A stretch of DNA of 64,000 nucleotides from Nibribacter koreensis (GTDB lineage: Bacteria; Bacteroidota; Bacteroidia; Cytophagales; Hymenobacteraceae). Below, piece after piece: positions 53,605 to 60,834 of the stretch. The stretch is from the NCBI RefSeq assembly GCF_039541795.1, contig NZ_BAABGX010000001.1, positions 1,426,001 through 1,490,000 on the forward strand, given 5' to 3'. Positions within the stretch are counted from its first letter, which is position 1. Each line of letters opens with the position of its first letter. The notes beneath the pieces are model-generated. The model was not told where the DNA came from. It did not search any database and saw nothing but the letters and a program-made list of their open reading frames with translations. A program made the translations under genes and the position numbers.

Positions 53605-53955
53605 ATGGCCAATAAAATGGGATACCTGTCCTGCTTGGACACGGTGAAGCCGGTGCGGGACGCGATAGACGTGATCAACGGAAAATGGAAGCTGGCCATC
53701 ATCATCTCCCTGGGTGCCGGCAATGAGCGGTTCACCGACATCCAGGAGAGCATCCCCGGGATCTCTCCGAAAGTCTTAGCTAAGGAACTCAAAGACTTGG
53801 AGCAGCATCAGTTGATAAAGCGGGTGGTAATAGAGGATTACCCGGTGAAGATCCTGTATAAGCCCGAACCCTACGCCGATACCCTGACTCCCATCATCCA
53901 GGCCTTAAAGGTTTGGGGTCTTACCCACCGGGAGAGGATTTTCAGCAAGCCATAA
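53605..53955 (+). CDS. HxlR-family transcriptional regulator
   Basis: 116 residues: one winged helix-turn-helix domain with the family pattern VINGKWKLAIIISLGAGNERFTDIQ, GISPKVLAKELKDLEQHQLIKR and the wing VVIEDYPVKILYKP. A single cysteine near the N-terminus (C10 in GYLSCLDTVKPV) sits where the thiol-sensing Cys of YodB/HypR-type members lies, suggesting sensing of quinones, aldehydes or oxidants. It is divergent from the flavin-oxidoreductase set it probably controls. Confidence 0.92.
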   Translation: MANKMGYLSCLDTVKPVRDAIDVINGKWKLAIIISLGAGNERFTDIQESIPGISPKVLAKELKDLEQHQLIKRVVIEDYPVKILYKPEPYADTLTPIIQALKVWGLTHRERIFSKP

Positions 53956-54040
53956 ACCAGGCTTTCTCAAATGTCAGTAGCTCCTGCAAACTAAATGACG
54001 TACTAATACCCTTTAGGCATTTAAAACTGACAGTTGAAAT

Positions 54041-55108
54041 ATGAGCAAAGTAGCGTTGGTGGTGGGGATAACCGGAATAACGGGTAGCAACCTTGCCCAG
54101 GAATTGTTAAAGCAAGGGTGGGTTACCTATGGGTTGGCTAGAAACCCATACATTAGAATGGAGGGTTTATTGCCAATAGCTGCAGACCTGTTAAACCCCG
54201 AGCCTCTGGCAACCGCATTCGCCAATATTGCACCTACGCATGTGTTTTTCACCAGCTGGACCCGCATGGAAACGGAGGCTGATAACATTAGGGTGAATGC
54301 CTCCATGGTTAGGAACCTGCTGAAGGCACTGGCTCCTCAAAAATCTGTGCAGCACATGGCGTTGGTAACAGGGCTTAAGCATTACCTAGGACCTTTTGAG
54401 GCGTACGCCCAACAGGGCTTTTTACCAGAAACACCCTTGCGCGAGGAACAACCCCGGTTAGATATTGAGAACTTTTATTACGCCCAAGAAGATGAGGTAT
54501 TTGCCGCTGCGGCACGTGATGGTTTCACCTGGAGCATCCATCGGCCTCACACAGTAATAGGAAAAGCGGTAGGCAACCAGATGAACCTGGGTACTACCCT
54601 CGCGGTATATGCCACCATTTGCAAGGAGACTGGGCGCCCTTTCCAGTTCCCAGGTTCTGAGGCGCAATGGACCGGCCTTTCTGACGTGACAGATGCACGG
54701 GTATTGGCAAAGCACTTGGTTTGGGCATCCACCACCGAAAGTGCCCGAAATGAGGCTTTCAATATAGTAAACGGAGATTACTTCCGATGGAAATGGTTGT
54801 GGCCGCGCCTTGCTAATTGGTTTGGTGTAGAGGCAAAGGGGTTTGACGGTGTCATTCATCCTCTGGAACCTGAATTAGCCAATGATGCCCCAGTCTGGCG
54901 TGAGATAGCAAAGCGGCATAATTTACTAGAACCTAATTTGGACAAGCTTGCCTCCGCTTGGCACACAGACTTGGATTTGGGGCGCCCTATTGAAGTGATG
55001 ACCAACATGTCCAAGAGCCGCAAATCAGGGTTTTTGGAGTTCCAGAATACCGAGGAATCCTTTTTTGACTTGTTCACCCGCTTGCGCACTGACCGGTTAA
55101 TTCCTTAA
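54041..55108 (+). CDS. Atypical SDR, PRISE (progesterone 5-beta-reductase/iridoid synthase-like)
   Basis: 355 residues. VALVVGITGITGSNLAQELLKQG is the NADPH motif, and the later core HMALVTGLKHYLGPFEAY and the family motif ENFYYAQED (Tyr in the shifted active site) mark the VEP1/PRISE branch that reduces activated enones. It lies downstream of hxlR in the same direction, fitting a reactive-enone detoxification theme. The substrate is unknown. Confidence 0.87.
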   Translation: MSKVALVVGITGITGSNLAQELLKQGWVTYGLARNPYIRMEGLLPIAADLLNPEPLATAFANIAPTHVFFTSWTRMETEADNIRVNASMVRNLLKALAPQKSVQHMALVTGLKHYLGPFEAYAQQGFLPETPLREEQPRLDIENFYYAQEDEVFAAAARDGFTWSIHRPHTVIGKAVGNQMNLGTTLAVYATICKETGRPFQFPGSEAQWTGLSDVTDARVLAKHLVWASTTESARNEAFNIVNGDYFRWKWLWPRLANWFGVEAKGFDGVIHPLEPELANDAPVWREIAKRHNLLEPNLDKLASAWHTDLDLGRPIEVMTNMSKSRKSGFLEFQNTEESFFDLFTRLRTDRLIP

Positions 55109-55368
55109 TTCCACCTTTCATTGACGCAAAGGAACCAGCATTCCATAAGAGGACGAGATGGATGGACCTGCAACCTTGAAACTTTATAGAAATCTGTAAT
55201 TGGAAGTGAAAATGGCTTACTTATTATGATTGTTTTGTTCAGTTGAGGCTATTACAGAAATTCAATTTCTTCTTTAATCTCAATAGTAAGGTACTTGTAT
55301 TCAAGACTGAAATTAAGGATAAGGATTATCCATCACTATCTAAAAGCTCAACTATCGCATAAAGACTA

Positions 55369-55392
55369 GGTGGCAGAAAAGGTGGCAAAACT
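55369..55392 (+). repeat. Tandem 12-bp repeat GGTGGCA(G/A)AAA
   Basis: Two adjacent units, GGTGGCAGAAAA and GGTGGCAAAACT, lie 107 bp before the putative attR. Short direct repeats in such a place often serve as arm-type integrase sites. Confidence 0.5.
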
Positions 55393-55498
55393 TAGGGTAA
55401 ATTATGTTTACAATTATTATAAAATATCAACAACACTTATAACCAGCTCAAAACCCTTGTTTACAAGAATTTATAAATGCTAAAAACCCAGTTAAGAA

Positions 55499-55513
55499 CG
55501 GCTCTGGGTACCA
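55499..55513 (+). repeat. Putative attR: displaced tRNA-Leu 3' end with CCA
   Basis: CGGCTCTGGGTAC is identical to 47837-47849 and continues to CCA, as an intact tRNA gene end would. A terminator follows at once. No tRNA body precedes it, so it looks like the original 3' end left behind by an insertion. Confidence 0.6.
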
Positions 55514-55550
55514 AGCCCCTTTAGCAAAACGCTGAAGGGGCTTTTCTTTT
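55513..55550 (+). terminator. Terminator, probably the original tRNA-Leu terminator
   Basis: Stem AAGCCCCTTTAGC / GCTGAAGGGGCTT with a short loop, followed by TTCTTTTT. No gene on the plus strand ends nearby except the tRNA-end copy. Confidence 0.8.
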
Positions 55551-55745
55551 TGCTAGTAAATCCGTTGGCTTAACCGTCCTTAGCACCTCCAACCAAGTAA
55601 GCCTTACTATCTGTTAAAGTGTTGCCTCACAAAAAGCTAACCTACCCGTAAGCCTATCCAGAAAACAAGCCTAAAACTAAAATTTAGCGCCAATCCTGTA
55701 TCTTGGGCCAAAACTGATCACGTGCCGTCAAACCAATCTAACTCT

Positions 55746-56198
55746 ATGAAGGACATCATTACGCAGCCCGTCACCCAGGAAACCATCCAACGAATTAATC
55801 AACTCACCCCAAGCAGCCAACCGCTATGGGGGAGTATGACCGTGGCCCAGATGCTGGCTCACTGCAACGTCACCTATGAGATGGCCTTTGAAGACAAGCA
55901 CCCCAAACCCAACGCCCTTATGCGGTTTTTACTCAAGGTATTTGTGAAAAACGCGGTGGTCAATGAGACGCCTTACAAGCACAACACCAGAACCGCTCCT
56001 CAGTTTCTAATCAAAGAGACCAAGGACTTCGACCAAGAAAAAAACCGACTGATAGGCTACCTCCAAAGAACGCAGGCGCTGGGCCCCGCCTATTTTGAGG
56101 GCAAGGAATCCCTTAGCTTTGGCGCGCTTACTAGCCAGGAATGGAATAATATGTTCTACAAGCACCTGGACCACCACCTCCGGCAGTTTGGGGTGTAA
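55746..56198 (+). CDS. DUF1569 (DinB-like four-helix) protein
   Basis: I chose the ATG at 55746 (MKDIITQPV) over a GTG 24 bases upstream. The roughly 150-residue protein has SQPLWGSMTVAQMLAHCNVTYEMAF and the terminal NNMFYKHLDHHLRQFGV, whose histidines match the metal-site pattern of DinB/DUF1569 proteins. The biochemical role is unknown, possibly thiol or metal dependent. Confidence 0.82.
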   Translation: MKDIITQPVTQETIQRINQLTPSSQPLWGSMTVAQMLAHCNVTYEMAFEDKHPKPNALMRFLLKVFVKNAVVNETPYKHNTRTAPQFLIKETKDFDQEKNRLIGYLQRTQALGPAYFEGKESLSFGALTSQEWNNMFYKHLDHHLRQFGV

Positions 56199-56242
56199 GT
56201 AGCCAGGGCTGCTTACGTACAAATACATTTTCTTAAATGCCT

Positions 56243-56292
56243 GAACGCCGTTTTTGGCCTGTTTTCTGGAAAACAGGCCAAAAACGGCGTTC
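56243..56292. repeat. 38-bp palindrome with extended arms, perfect (50 bp)
   Basis: The core 56249-56286 matches the consensus and is extended by GAACGC and its complement. It is the cleanest copy in the window. Confidence 0.93.
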
Positions 56293-56465
56293 CTTTTATT
56301 ACCTGGCTGGCTATCAGTGGCCAGTAACTATTATGAACGTAGAGCGTTAAAAGTTCAGGCTATTCTTTTACCAGCCAAATAAATAAACACGCTCACCCTC
56401 AACTATTTACTTTCTGCCAGGTAAAAGCGAGGGCAACTATAATACACCAATAAAACCTTAGTGAT

Positions 56466-56690
56466 ATGATAAAAAATATGGGAAGCACCGACCGCATGAT
56501 CCGGTCTATTCTGGCCGTTGGCGCCTTGGGTTTAATTGCCAGCAAGAAAGTAACCGGCGGCACAGCCGTTGCCTTGGGGGCGCTGGCCACCATGTTTGCC
56601 CTTACCAGTTCTTCTGGACACTGCCCCGCGTATGACGTGGCGGGAATAGACACCTTGGAGGCCCGTGATATTGTAAATCTGGATTTTTAG
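56466..56690 (+). CDS. YgaP-like small membrane protein (DUF2892)
   Basis: 74 residues: MGSTDRMIRSILAVGALGLIA and GTAVALGALATMFALTSSSGHCPAYDVAGI give two membrane helices and the conserved GHCPAY Cys motif of DUF2892. In YgaP this domain is fused to a rhodanese; here it stands 1 kb before a rhodanese-rich sulfur cluster, so a sulfur-related role is plausible. Confidence 0.85.
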   Translation: MIKNMGSTDRMIRSILAVGALGLIASKKVTGGTAVALGALATMFALTSSSGHCPAYDVAGIDTLEARDIVNLDF

Positions 56691-56768
56691 CCTTCAGGCC
56701 GTTTGCAAGGCTAAGATTTCATCTGCCCAAGGAAGGCACTAGAAGCCTGTGGTTACGGGTGCCCTACC

Positions 56769-57047
56769 TTGGCAGATGATTTTCCAATAATTCCTTCTTC
56801 TTCTCTCAGCCTCACCTATCTAACGGTAGAAGAAATATATAGTAAAGAGAAACAGGAAGACCGGGCACGGGAAAGCTCCCGTGAGGAGCAAAACCAAGAC
56901 ATTGACCAGACGGCTATGGAGAACATAGCTCAATACAGCTATGGCCCAACCGCCACCCTCCAGCAAAGGTTCAAAGAAGTAGACCAGGAAAGCAGCATGG
57001 AGCGGGAGCTGGAAGTAGATGCCTCTATCTCAGCCTGGCAGGCCTAA
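56769..57047 (+). CDS. Hypothetical small acidic protein
   Basis: About 92 residues from a TTG start; the next in-frame Met is far inside, so the start is uncertain. It is highly charged (RESSREEQNQDIDQTAMENIAQ), probably disordered or helical, with no recognised domain. It could be a chance frame, but the composition (Glu/Gln-rich, no stop for 280 bp) looks protein-like. Confidence 0.4.
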   Translation: MADDFPIIPSSSLSLTYLTVEEIYSKEKQEDRARESSREEQNQDIDQTAMENIAQYSYGPTATLQQRFKEVDQESSMERELEVDASISAWQA

Positions 57048-57389
57048 TCTTGAGTACCACTATTAACAAGCGCTGGTTTGTCTTGCCCGGCATGGTAAGC
57101 ACGTTTCTCCTTTAGCACGGGCTACAAGGCTGGTGCCCTCCCTTTCCTTTGCTTAGAGCGCTTGGCTACCGAGTCAGGGGCGAGCTTGACGAAGAACGCT
57201 ATTCATTAAAAGCACTCCAGGGAGATTTCAAGAATGTATCCAACTCCACCTCGCCGGCCACCTTACTCAAAACCATAAGGTCCTAATATTCTTTGGGCGG
57301 ATGAGGATTTACCCGTCCAAGCCATTGAATGCTGATATAGGCCGTACTTCTTTTATAACTGTACTTCTCATTAAATAACTAAAGCACTC

Positions 57390-57427
57390 CGTTTTTGCTC
57401 TCTTTCCCAGAAAGCAGGCCAAAAACG
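57390..57427. repeat. 38-bp palindrome, degenerate
   Basis: CGTTTTTGCTCTCTTTCC with right arm AGAAAGCAGGCCAAAAACG. Confidence 0.75.
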
Positions 57428-57506
57428 TCCTCAGTATGCGCGCATGTAGAATCCGGTAATAGGCTTCTCCTTCCTTAGGCCTGCCCTTGGTTCTTATCCT
57501 GCTTAT

Positions 57507-57550
57507 GTAACAAAAGTCACTGAACGCCCTATATCCATACTATACCTTTG
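57507..57550 (+). promoter_or_regulatory. Crp/Fnr-type operator and promoter, site A
   Basis: GTAAC-AAAA-GTCAC (57507-57520), then TGAACGCCC and, exactly 22 nt after the dyad, TACCTTTG (57543-57550). The dyad centre is about 42 bp before the expected start of transcription, a class II activator position. There is no separate -33 TTG. Confidence 0.75.
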
Positions 57551-57580
57551 TACCATTCACTAACCAAAAGCAGTACCGCT

Positions 57581-58924
57581 ATGAAAATAAAGCAGTTTGA
57601 AGACAAAGGATTAGCGCACTACTCTTACGCCATTTTAAGCGAATGCCAGAAGGAAATCATGTTGGTAGACCCGGCCCGCAATCCCCAGCCATACTATGAC
57701 TACGCCCAGGAGCACGACGCCAAGATTGTGGGCGTGATAGAGACCCACCCGCACGCCGATTTTGTGAGCTCGCACTTGGAGATTCATGAGAAAACAGGCG
57801 CCACCCTCTACGCGCACAGCCTAGTGGGTGCCGACTATCCGCATACAGCCTTTGACGAAGGCGCGGTGCTGGAGATGGGCAAGATAAGGCTCAAGTCCCT
57901 GCACACGCCCGGCCACTCGCCAGACAGCATCAGCATTGTGCTGGAGCATGAGGGCAAGGACAAGGCCGTATTCACCGGTGACACCCTGTTCATTGGTGAC
58001 GTGGGCCGCCCAGACCTGCGCGAAAACGCCGGCAACCTCACCGCCAAGCGCGAGGAGCTGGCCAGGCAGATGTACCACAGCACCCGCGAGAAACTGATGA
58101 AGCTGGCAGATGACGTAGTGGTCTACCCGGCCCACGGCGCCGGCACGCTCTGCGGCAAGGCCCTAAGCGAAGCCAACAGCAGTACCATTGGGGACGAGAA
58201 GTTCAGCAACCCGGCCCTCAAAGAAATGACCGAGGAGCAGTTTGTTGCGTATCTCACCTCAGACCAGCCGTTCATTCCCAGGTACTTCGGGTATGACGTG
58301 GGCCTGAACAAGCAGGGCGCGCCCAACTACCAGCAAAGCGTGCAGGCCGTCAAGCGCCTGGAGAAGAACTTCACGCCAGAAGATGGCGCCTTGATCATTG
58401 ACGCGCGCCCGCAGGAAGACTTCAAGAAAGGCCATTTGGCGGGTGCCTACAACATTCAGAACGGGGGTAAGTTTGAGACTTGGCTGGGCAGCATCGTGGA
58501 CCCCAAGGAGACCTTCTACCTGGTTGCCCAGGACGACAAGACCTTGGACGAGCTGATTGACAAAGCCTCCCGGATTGGGTATGAGAACAAGCTCAAAGGT
58601 GCCTTTGTGCTGCAGGAGGAAGCCTCGGTTTCATCGCCTAAGATAGACGTGGAGCAGTTCAAGGAGAACCCAGCGCAGTACACCATCGTGGACATCAGGA
58701 ACGCCTCTGAGGTGAAGGACAAGAAATACTTTGCTCACGCCTTGAACATCCCGCTGCCAGAACTACGCGACCGCGCCCAGGAAATCCCTACGGATAAGCC
58801 GGTGGTGATCCATTGCGCCGGCGGCTACCGCTCGGCGGCCGGCAGCAGCATTGTAGAGGCAGAACTACCCAAGGCCAAGGTGCTGGACTTGAGCGAGGCC
58901 ATCAGCGAGTTCAATCCGTTGTAA
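57581..58924 (+). CDS. Metallo-beta-lactamase/rhodanese fusion (persulfide dioxygenase-like)
   Basis: About 447 residues from the ATG at 57581. The N-terminal ETHE1-like hydrolase domain shows H56-x-H58-x-D60 (THPHADF), HTPGHSPDS and FTGDTLFIGDVGRPD. Two rhodanese domains follow: the first (LIIDARPQEDFKKGHLAGAYN) lacks a catalytic Cys, while the second has the active loop HCAGGYRS. CstB-type fusions oxidise persulfides and transfer sulfane sulfur, producing sulfite or thiosulfate. It is controlled by site A. Confidence 0.88.
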   Translation: MKIKQFEDKGLAHYSYAILSECQKEIMLVDPARNPQPYYDYAQEHDAKIVGVIETHPHADFVSSHLEIHEKTGATLYAHSLVGADYPHTAFDEGAVLEMGKIRLKSLHTPGHSPDSISIVLEHEGKDKAVFTGDTLFIGDVGRPDLRENAGNLTAKREELARQMYHSTREKLMKLADDVVVYPAHGAGTLCGKALSEANSSTIGDEKFSNPALKEMTEEQFVAYLTSDQPFIPRYFGYDVGLNKQGAPNYQQSVQAVKRLEKNFTPEDGALIIDARPQEDFKKGHLAGAYNIQNGGKFETWLGSIVDPKETFYLVAQDDKTLDELIDKASRIGYENKLKGAFVLQEEASVSSPKIDVEQFKENPAQYTIVDIRNASEVKDKKYFAHALNIPLPELRDRAQEIPTDKPVVIHCAGGYRSAAGSSIVEAELPKAKVLDLSEAISEFNPL

Positions 58925-58951
58925 TGAGTAGTTTCCATCAACGTACGTGAG

Positions 58952-58990
58952 GCCGGTGCCTGGTTTTTAACCGGGCACCGGCTTTTGTTT
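58952..58990 (+). terminator. Terminator after the first MBL-rhodanese gene
   Basis: Stem GCCGGTGCC with partner GGCACCGGC around a T-rich loop, followed by TTTTG. Confidence 0.85.
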
Positions 58991-59081
58991 CTATGACTGG
59001 GTAACCCTTTTGCCGGGAGAATTGCTGCAACAATTTGTAGCTTGCCCGGCAAGAACCTTACTTTGTTACGCCAGGTTAAGT

Positions 59082-59119
59082 CGTTTTTGGCCTGTTTTCC
59101 AGAAAATACGCCAAATCGC
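59082..59119. repeat. 38-bp palindrome, degenerate right arm
   Basis: CGTTTTTGGCCTGTTTTC is perfect; the right arm GAAAATACGCCAAATCGC has decayed. It lies 35 bp upstream of the Crp/Fnr start. Confidence 0.8.
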
Positions 59120-59153
59120 CCCTTCCGCCAATGCTTTCTCACCAACAGTTCCT

Positions 59154-59804
59154 ATGCTAGACCCAGAGAAAATCAGCCTAATTCAAGAGAAGTTTCCGCA
59201 GTTTGAGCCCGCCCTGCTCCAGGATATTGCCCAGGCGGGTGTCATCAAGCATCTGGAGCCCGAGGACGAAGCCCTGCGCACCGGCCAGTTCCTGAAGTCC
59301 AACGTGCTAGTGCTGGGCGGCCTGGTGAAGGTCTACCGCGAGGACGAGGAAGGCGACGAGTTTCTGATGTACTACCTGCAAGACGGCAATGCCTGCGCCC
59401 TGTCCATGATGTGCACCGCCCGAGACGAGAAAAGCCAGGTGATGGCCAAAGCGGTAACCCCTTCTGAGGTGCTTTTTATTCCGGCGCACGTCTCTGAACT
59501 GTGGCTGGCCAAATACCCCAGTTGGCACACGTTCATCATTGCCTCTTACCGGGCCCGCTTTGATGAGCTCCTCCAAACCCTGGACAGCATCGTGTTCAAA
59601 GGCCTGGACGAGCGGCTGGTATTTTATCTTAAGCGCCACCAGAAAGTGATGGGCCAGGAGGTGCGGTTGTCGCATCAGCAGATAGCCGAGGAGCTCAACA
59701 GCTCCCGCGAGGTCATTTCTCGGCTCCTCAAGAAACTGGAGCAGACGGGGGCCGTGGTCCTGCACCGAAACTTCATAGAGATAAAAAACCTGGACCTTTT
59801 TTAG
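59154..59804 (+). CDS. Crp/Fnr-family regulator with a two-cysteine effector domain
   Basis: 216 residues from the ATG at 59154; the open frame further upstream crosses a palindrome and has no homology. A cyclic-nucleotide-like beta-roll (residues 15-120) is followed by the helix-turn-helix at 171-195 (LSHQQIAEELNSSREVISRLL). The only two cysteines, C81 and C87 (NACALSMMCTA), sit in the effector domain and could form a disulfide or polysulfide bridge. It is surrounded by four sulfur genes carrying a shared dyad, so it is the probable sulfane-sulfur or redox-responsive activator. Confidence 0.9.
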   Translation: MLDPEKISLIQEKFPQFEPALLQDIAQAGVIKHLEPEDEALRTGQFLKSNVLVLGGLVKVYREDEEGDEFLMYYLQDGNACALSMMCTARDEKSQVMAKAVTPSEVLFIPAHVSELWLAKYPSWHTFIIASYRARFDELLQTLDSIVFKGLDERLVFYLKRHQKVMGQEVRLSHQQIAEELNSSREVISRLLKKLEQTGAVVLHRNFIEIKNLDLF

Positions 59805-59808
59805 GTGT

Positions 59809-59852
59809 GTGACAACTGTCACTGAACGCCCTTATCGCCTCCCCTACCTTTG
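59809..59852 (+). promoter_or_regulatory. Crp/Fnr-type operator and promoter, site B
   Basis: GTGAC-AACT-GTCAC (59809-59822), TGAACGCCC, 22-nt spacing, TACCTTTG (59845-59852). It begins five bases after the regulator's stop codon and drives the TauE-like gene. Confidence 0.78.
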
Positions 59853-59880
59853 TGGTATACTTCATCAACCACTACAAGAA

Positions 59881-60732
59881 ATGGAAATACTAGGATACAT
59901 AGCGGCCTTGCTCATTGGTCTGTCATTGGGATTGATTGGCGGCGGCGGCTCCATCTTGACCGTACCGGCCCTGGTGTATTTGCTGGGCCTCAATCCCGTC
60001 ATCTCCACGGCCTATTCGCTCTTCATCGTGGGCCTCACCAGCCTGGTGGGCAGCTATCGCTTTTACAGACAGGGTCTGGTGAGCCTTAAGACCGCCCTGG
60101 TCTTCGGGTTGCCGTCCATCGTGGCCGTGTACGCCACCCGCCGCTACATCGTGCCCGCCATTCCAGAGAGCATCTTCACCGTGGGCGGGTTTGAGGTCAC
60201 CAAAGGCATTCTGTTCATGCTCCTGTTTGCCGGCCTCATGGTGTTCGCCTCCATTAGTATGATCAGGCAGAACCGCAAGGTGAACGGCGAGGTGCTAATA
60301 GACGAAAACGTGGACCATGATATCCTGGAAGAGAACGGCACAACAGAGTCCCATCCAGAACCCAAATTCAACTACGCCGGCATCTTAGCCGAAGGGGCTA
60401 TCGTGGGCACCCTGACCGGGCTGGTGGGCGCCGGCGGGGGCTTCCTGATCATCCCGGCGCTAGTATTATTCTCCAAGCTGGACATGAAGACGGCGGTGGG
60501 TACGTCATTGCTCATCATCGCGGCCAAGTCCCTCTTCGGGTTTCTGGGCGACGTGGCCAACTATGAGATTGACTGGTCCTTCCTGGGCGTCTTCTCCTCC
60601 CTTTCCATCGTGGGCATCTTCATAGGCTCCTACTTCTCCGCCAAGATCCACGCCGACAAGCTCAAGACCGCCTTCGGTTGGTTTGTGCTGGTGATGGGCG
60701 TGTACATCATCGCCAAAGAGCTTTTCTTTTAA
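59881..60732 (+). CDS. TauE/SafE-family sulfite/anion exporter
   Basis: About 283 residues from the ATG at 59881 with eight membrane helices in two inverted halves. Each half opens with a glycine-rich helix (LIGLSLGLIGGGGSILTVP; TGLVGAGGGFLIIPAL). TauE family members export sulfite, sulfoacetate or related anions. Between two persulfide-oxidising enzymes and under the same operator, it probably removes sulfite or thiosulfate made by them. Confidence 0.88.
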   Translation: MEILGYIAALLIGLSLGLIGGGGSILTVPALVYLLGLNPVISTAYSLFIVGLTSLVGSYRFYRQGLVSLKTALVFGLPSIVAVYATRRYIVPAIPESIFTVGGFEVTKGILFMLLFAGLMVFASISMIRQNRKVNGEVLIDENVDHDILEENGTTESHPEPKFNYAGILAEGAIVGTLTGLVGAGGGFLIIPALVLFSKLDMKTAVGTSLLIIAAKSLFGFLGDVANYEIDWSFLGVFSSLSIVGIFIGSYFSAKIHADKLKTAFGWFVLVMGVYIIAKELFF

Positions 60733-60756
60733 TCTTCCTGCCAAGGCTGGCCTTGT

Positions 60757-60800
60757 GTAACCTAAGTCACTGACCGGCCCATTCTTACCCTGTACCTTTG
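60757..60800 (+). promoter_or_regulatory. Crp/Fnr-type operator and promoter, site C
   Basis: GTAAC-CTAA-GTCAC (60757-60770), TGACCGGCCC, 22-nt spacing, TACCTTTG (60793-60800). It drives the second MBL-rhodanese gene. Confidence 0.78.
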
Positions 60801-60834
60801 TAGCGTAAAATTCAACCACCCAAAACTAAACGCC

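Larger units (their letters stand above)
55109..55745. other. Right boundary region of the tRNA-Leu island
   Basis: 637 bp without a credible gene. It holds an AT-rich stretch, a tandem 12-bp repeat GGTGGCAGAAAA/GGTGGCAAAACT (55369-55392) resembling recombinase arm sites, the 13-bp copy of the tRNA-Leu end with CCA (55499-55513), a terminator (55513-55550) and a strongly decayed half palindrome around 55650-55677. Confidence 0.7.
57048..57580. other. 533-bp spacer before the sulfur regulon
   Basis: No gene seen. It contains a degenerate 38-bp palindrome (57390-57427) and the Crp/Fnr-type operator plus promoter (57507-57550) for the first metallo-beta-lactamase gene. Confidence 0.65.

Noticed and set aside
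59010..59153. N-terminal extension of the Crp/Fnr protein
   Set aside because: The extra 48 codons cross a palindrome copy and have no family similarity; the ATG at 59154 fits the family length.
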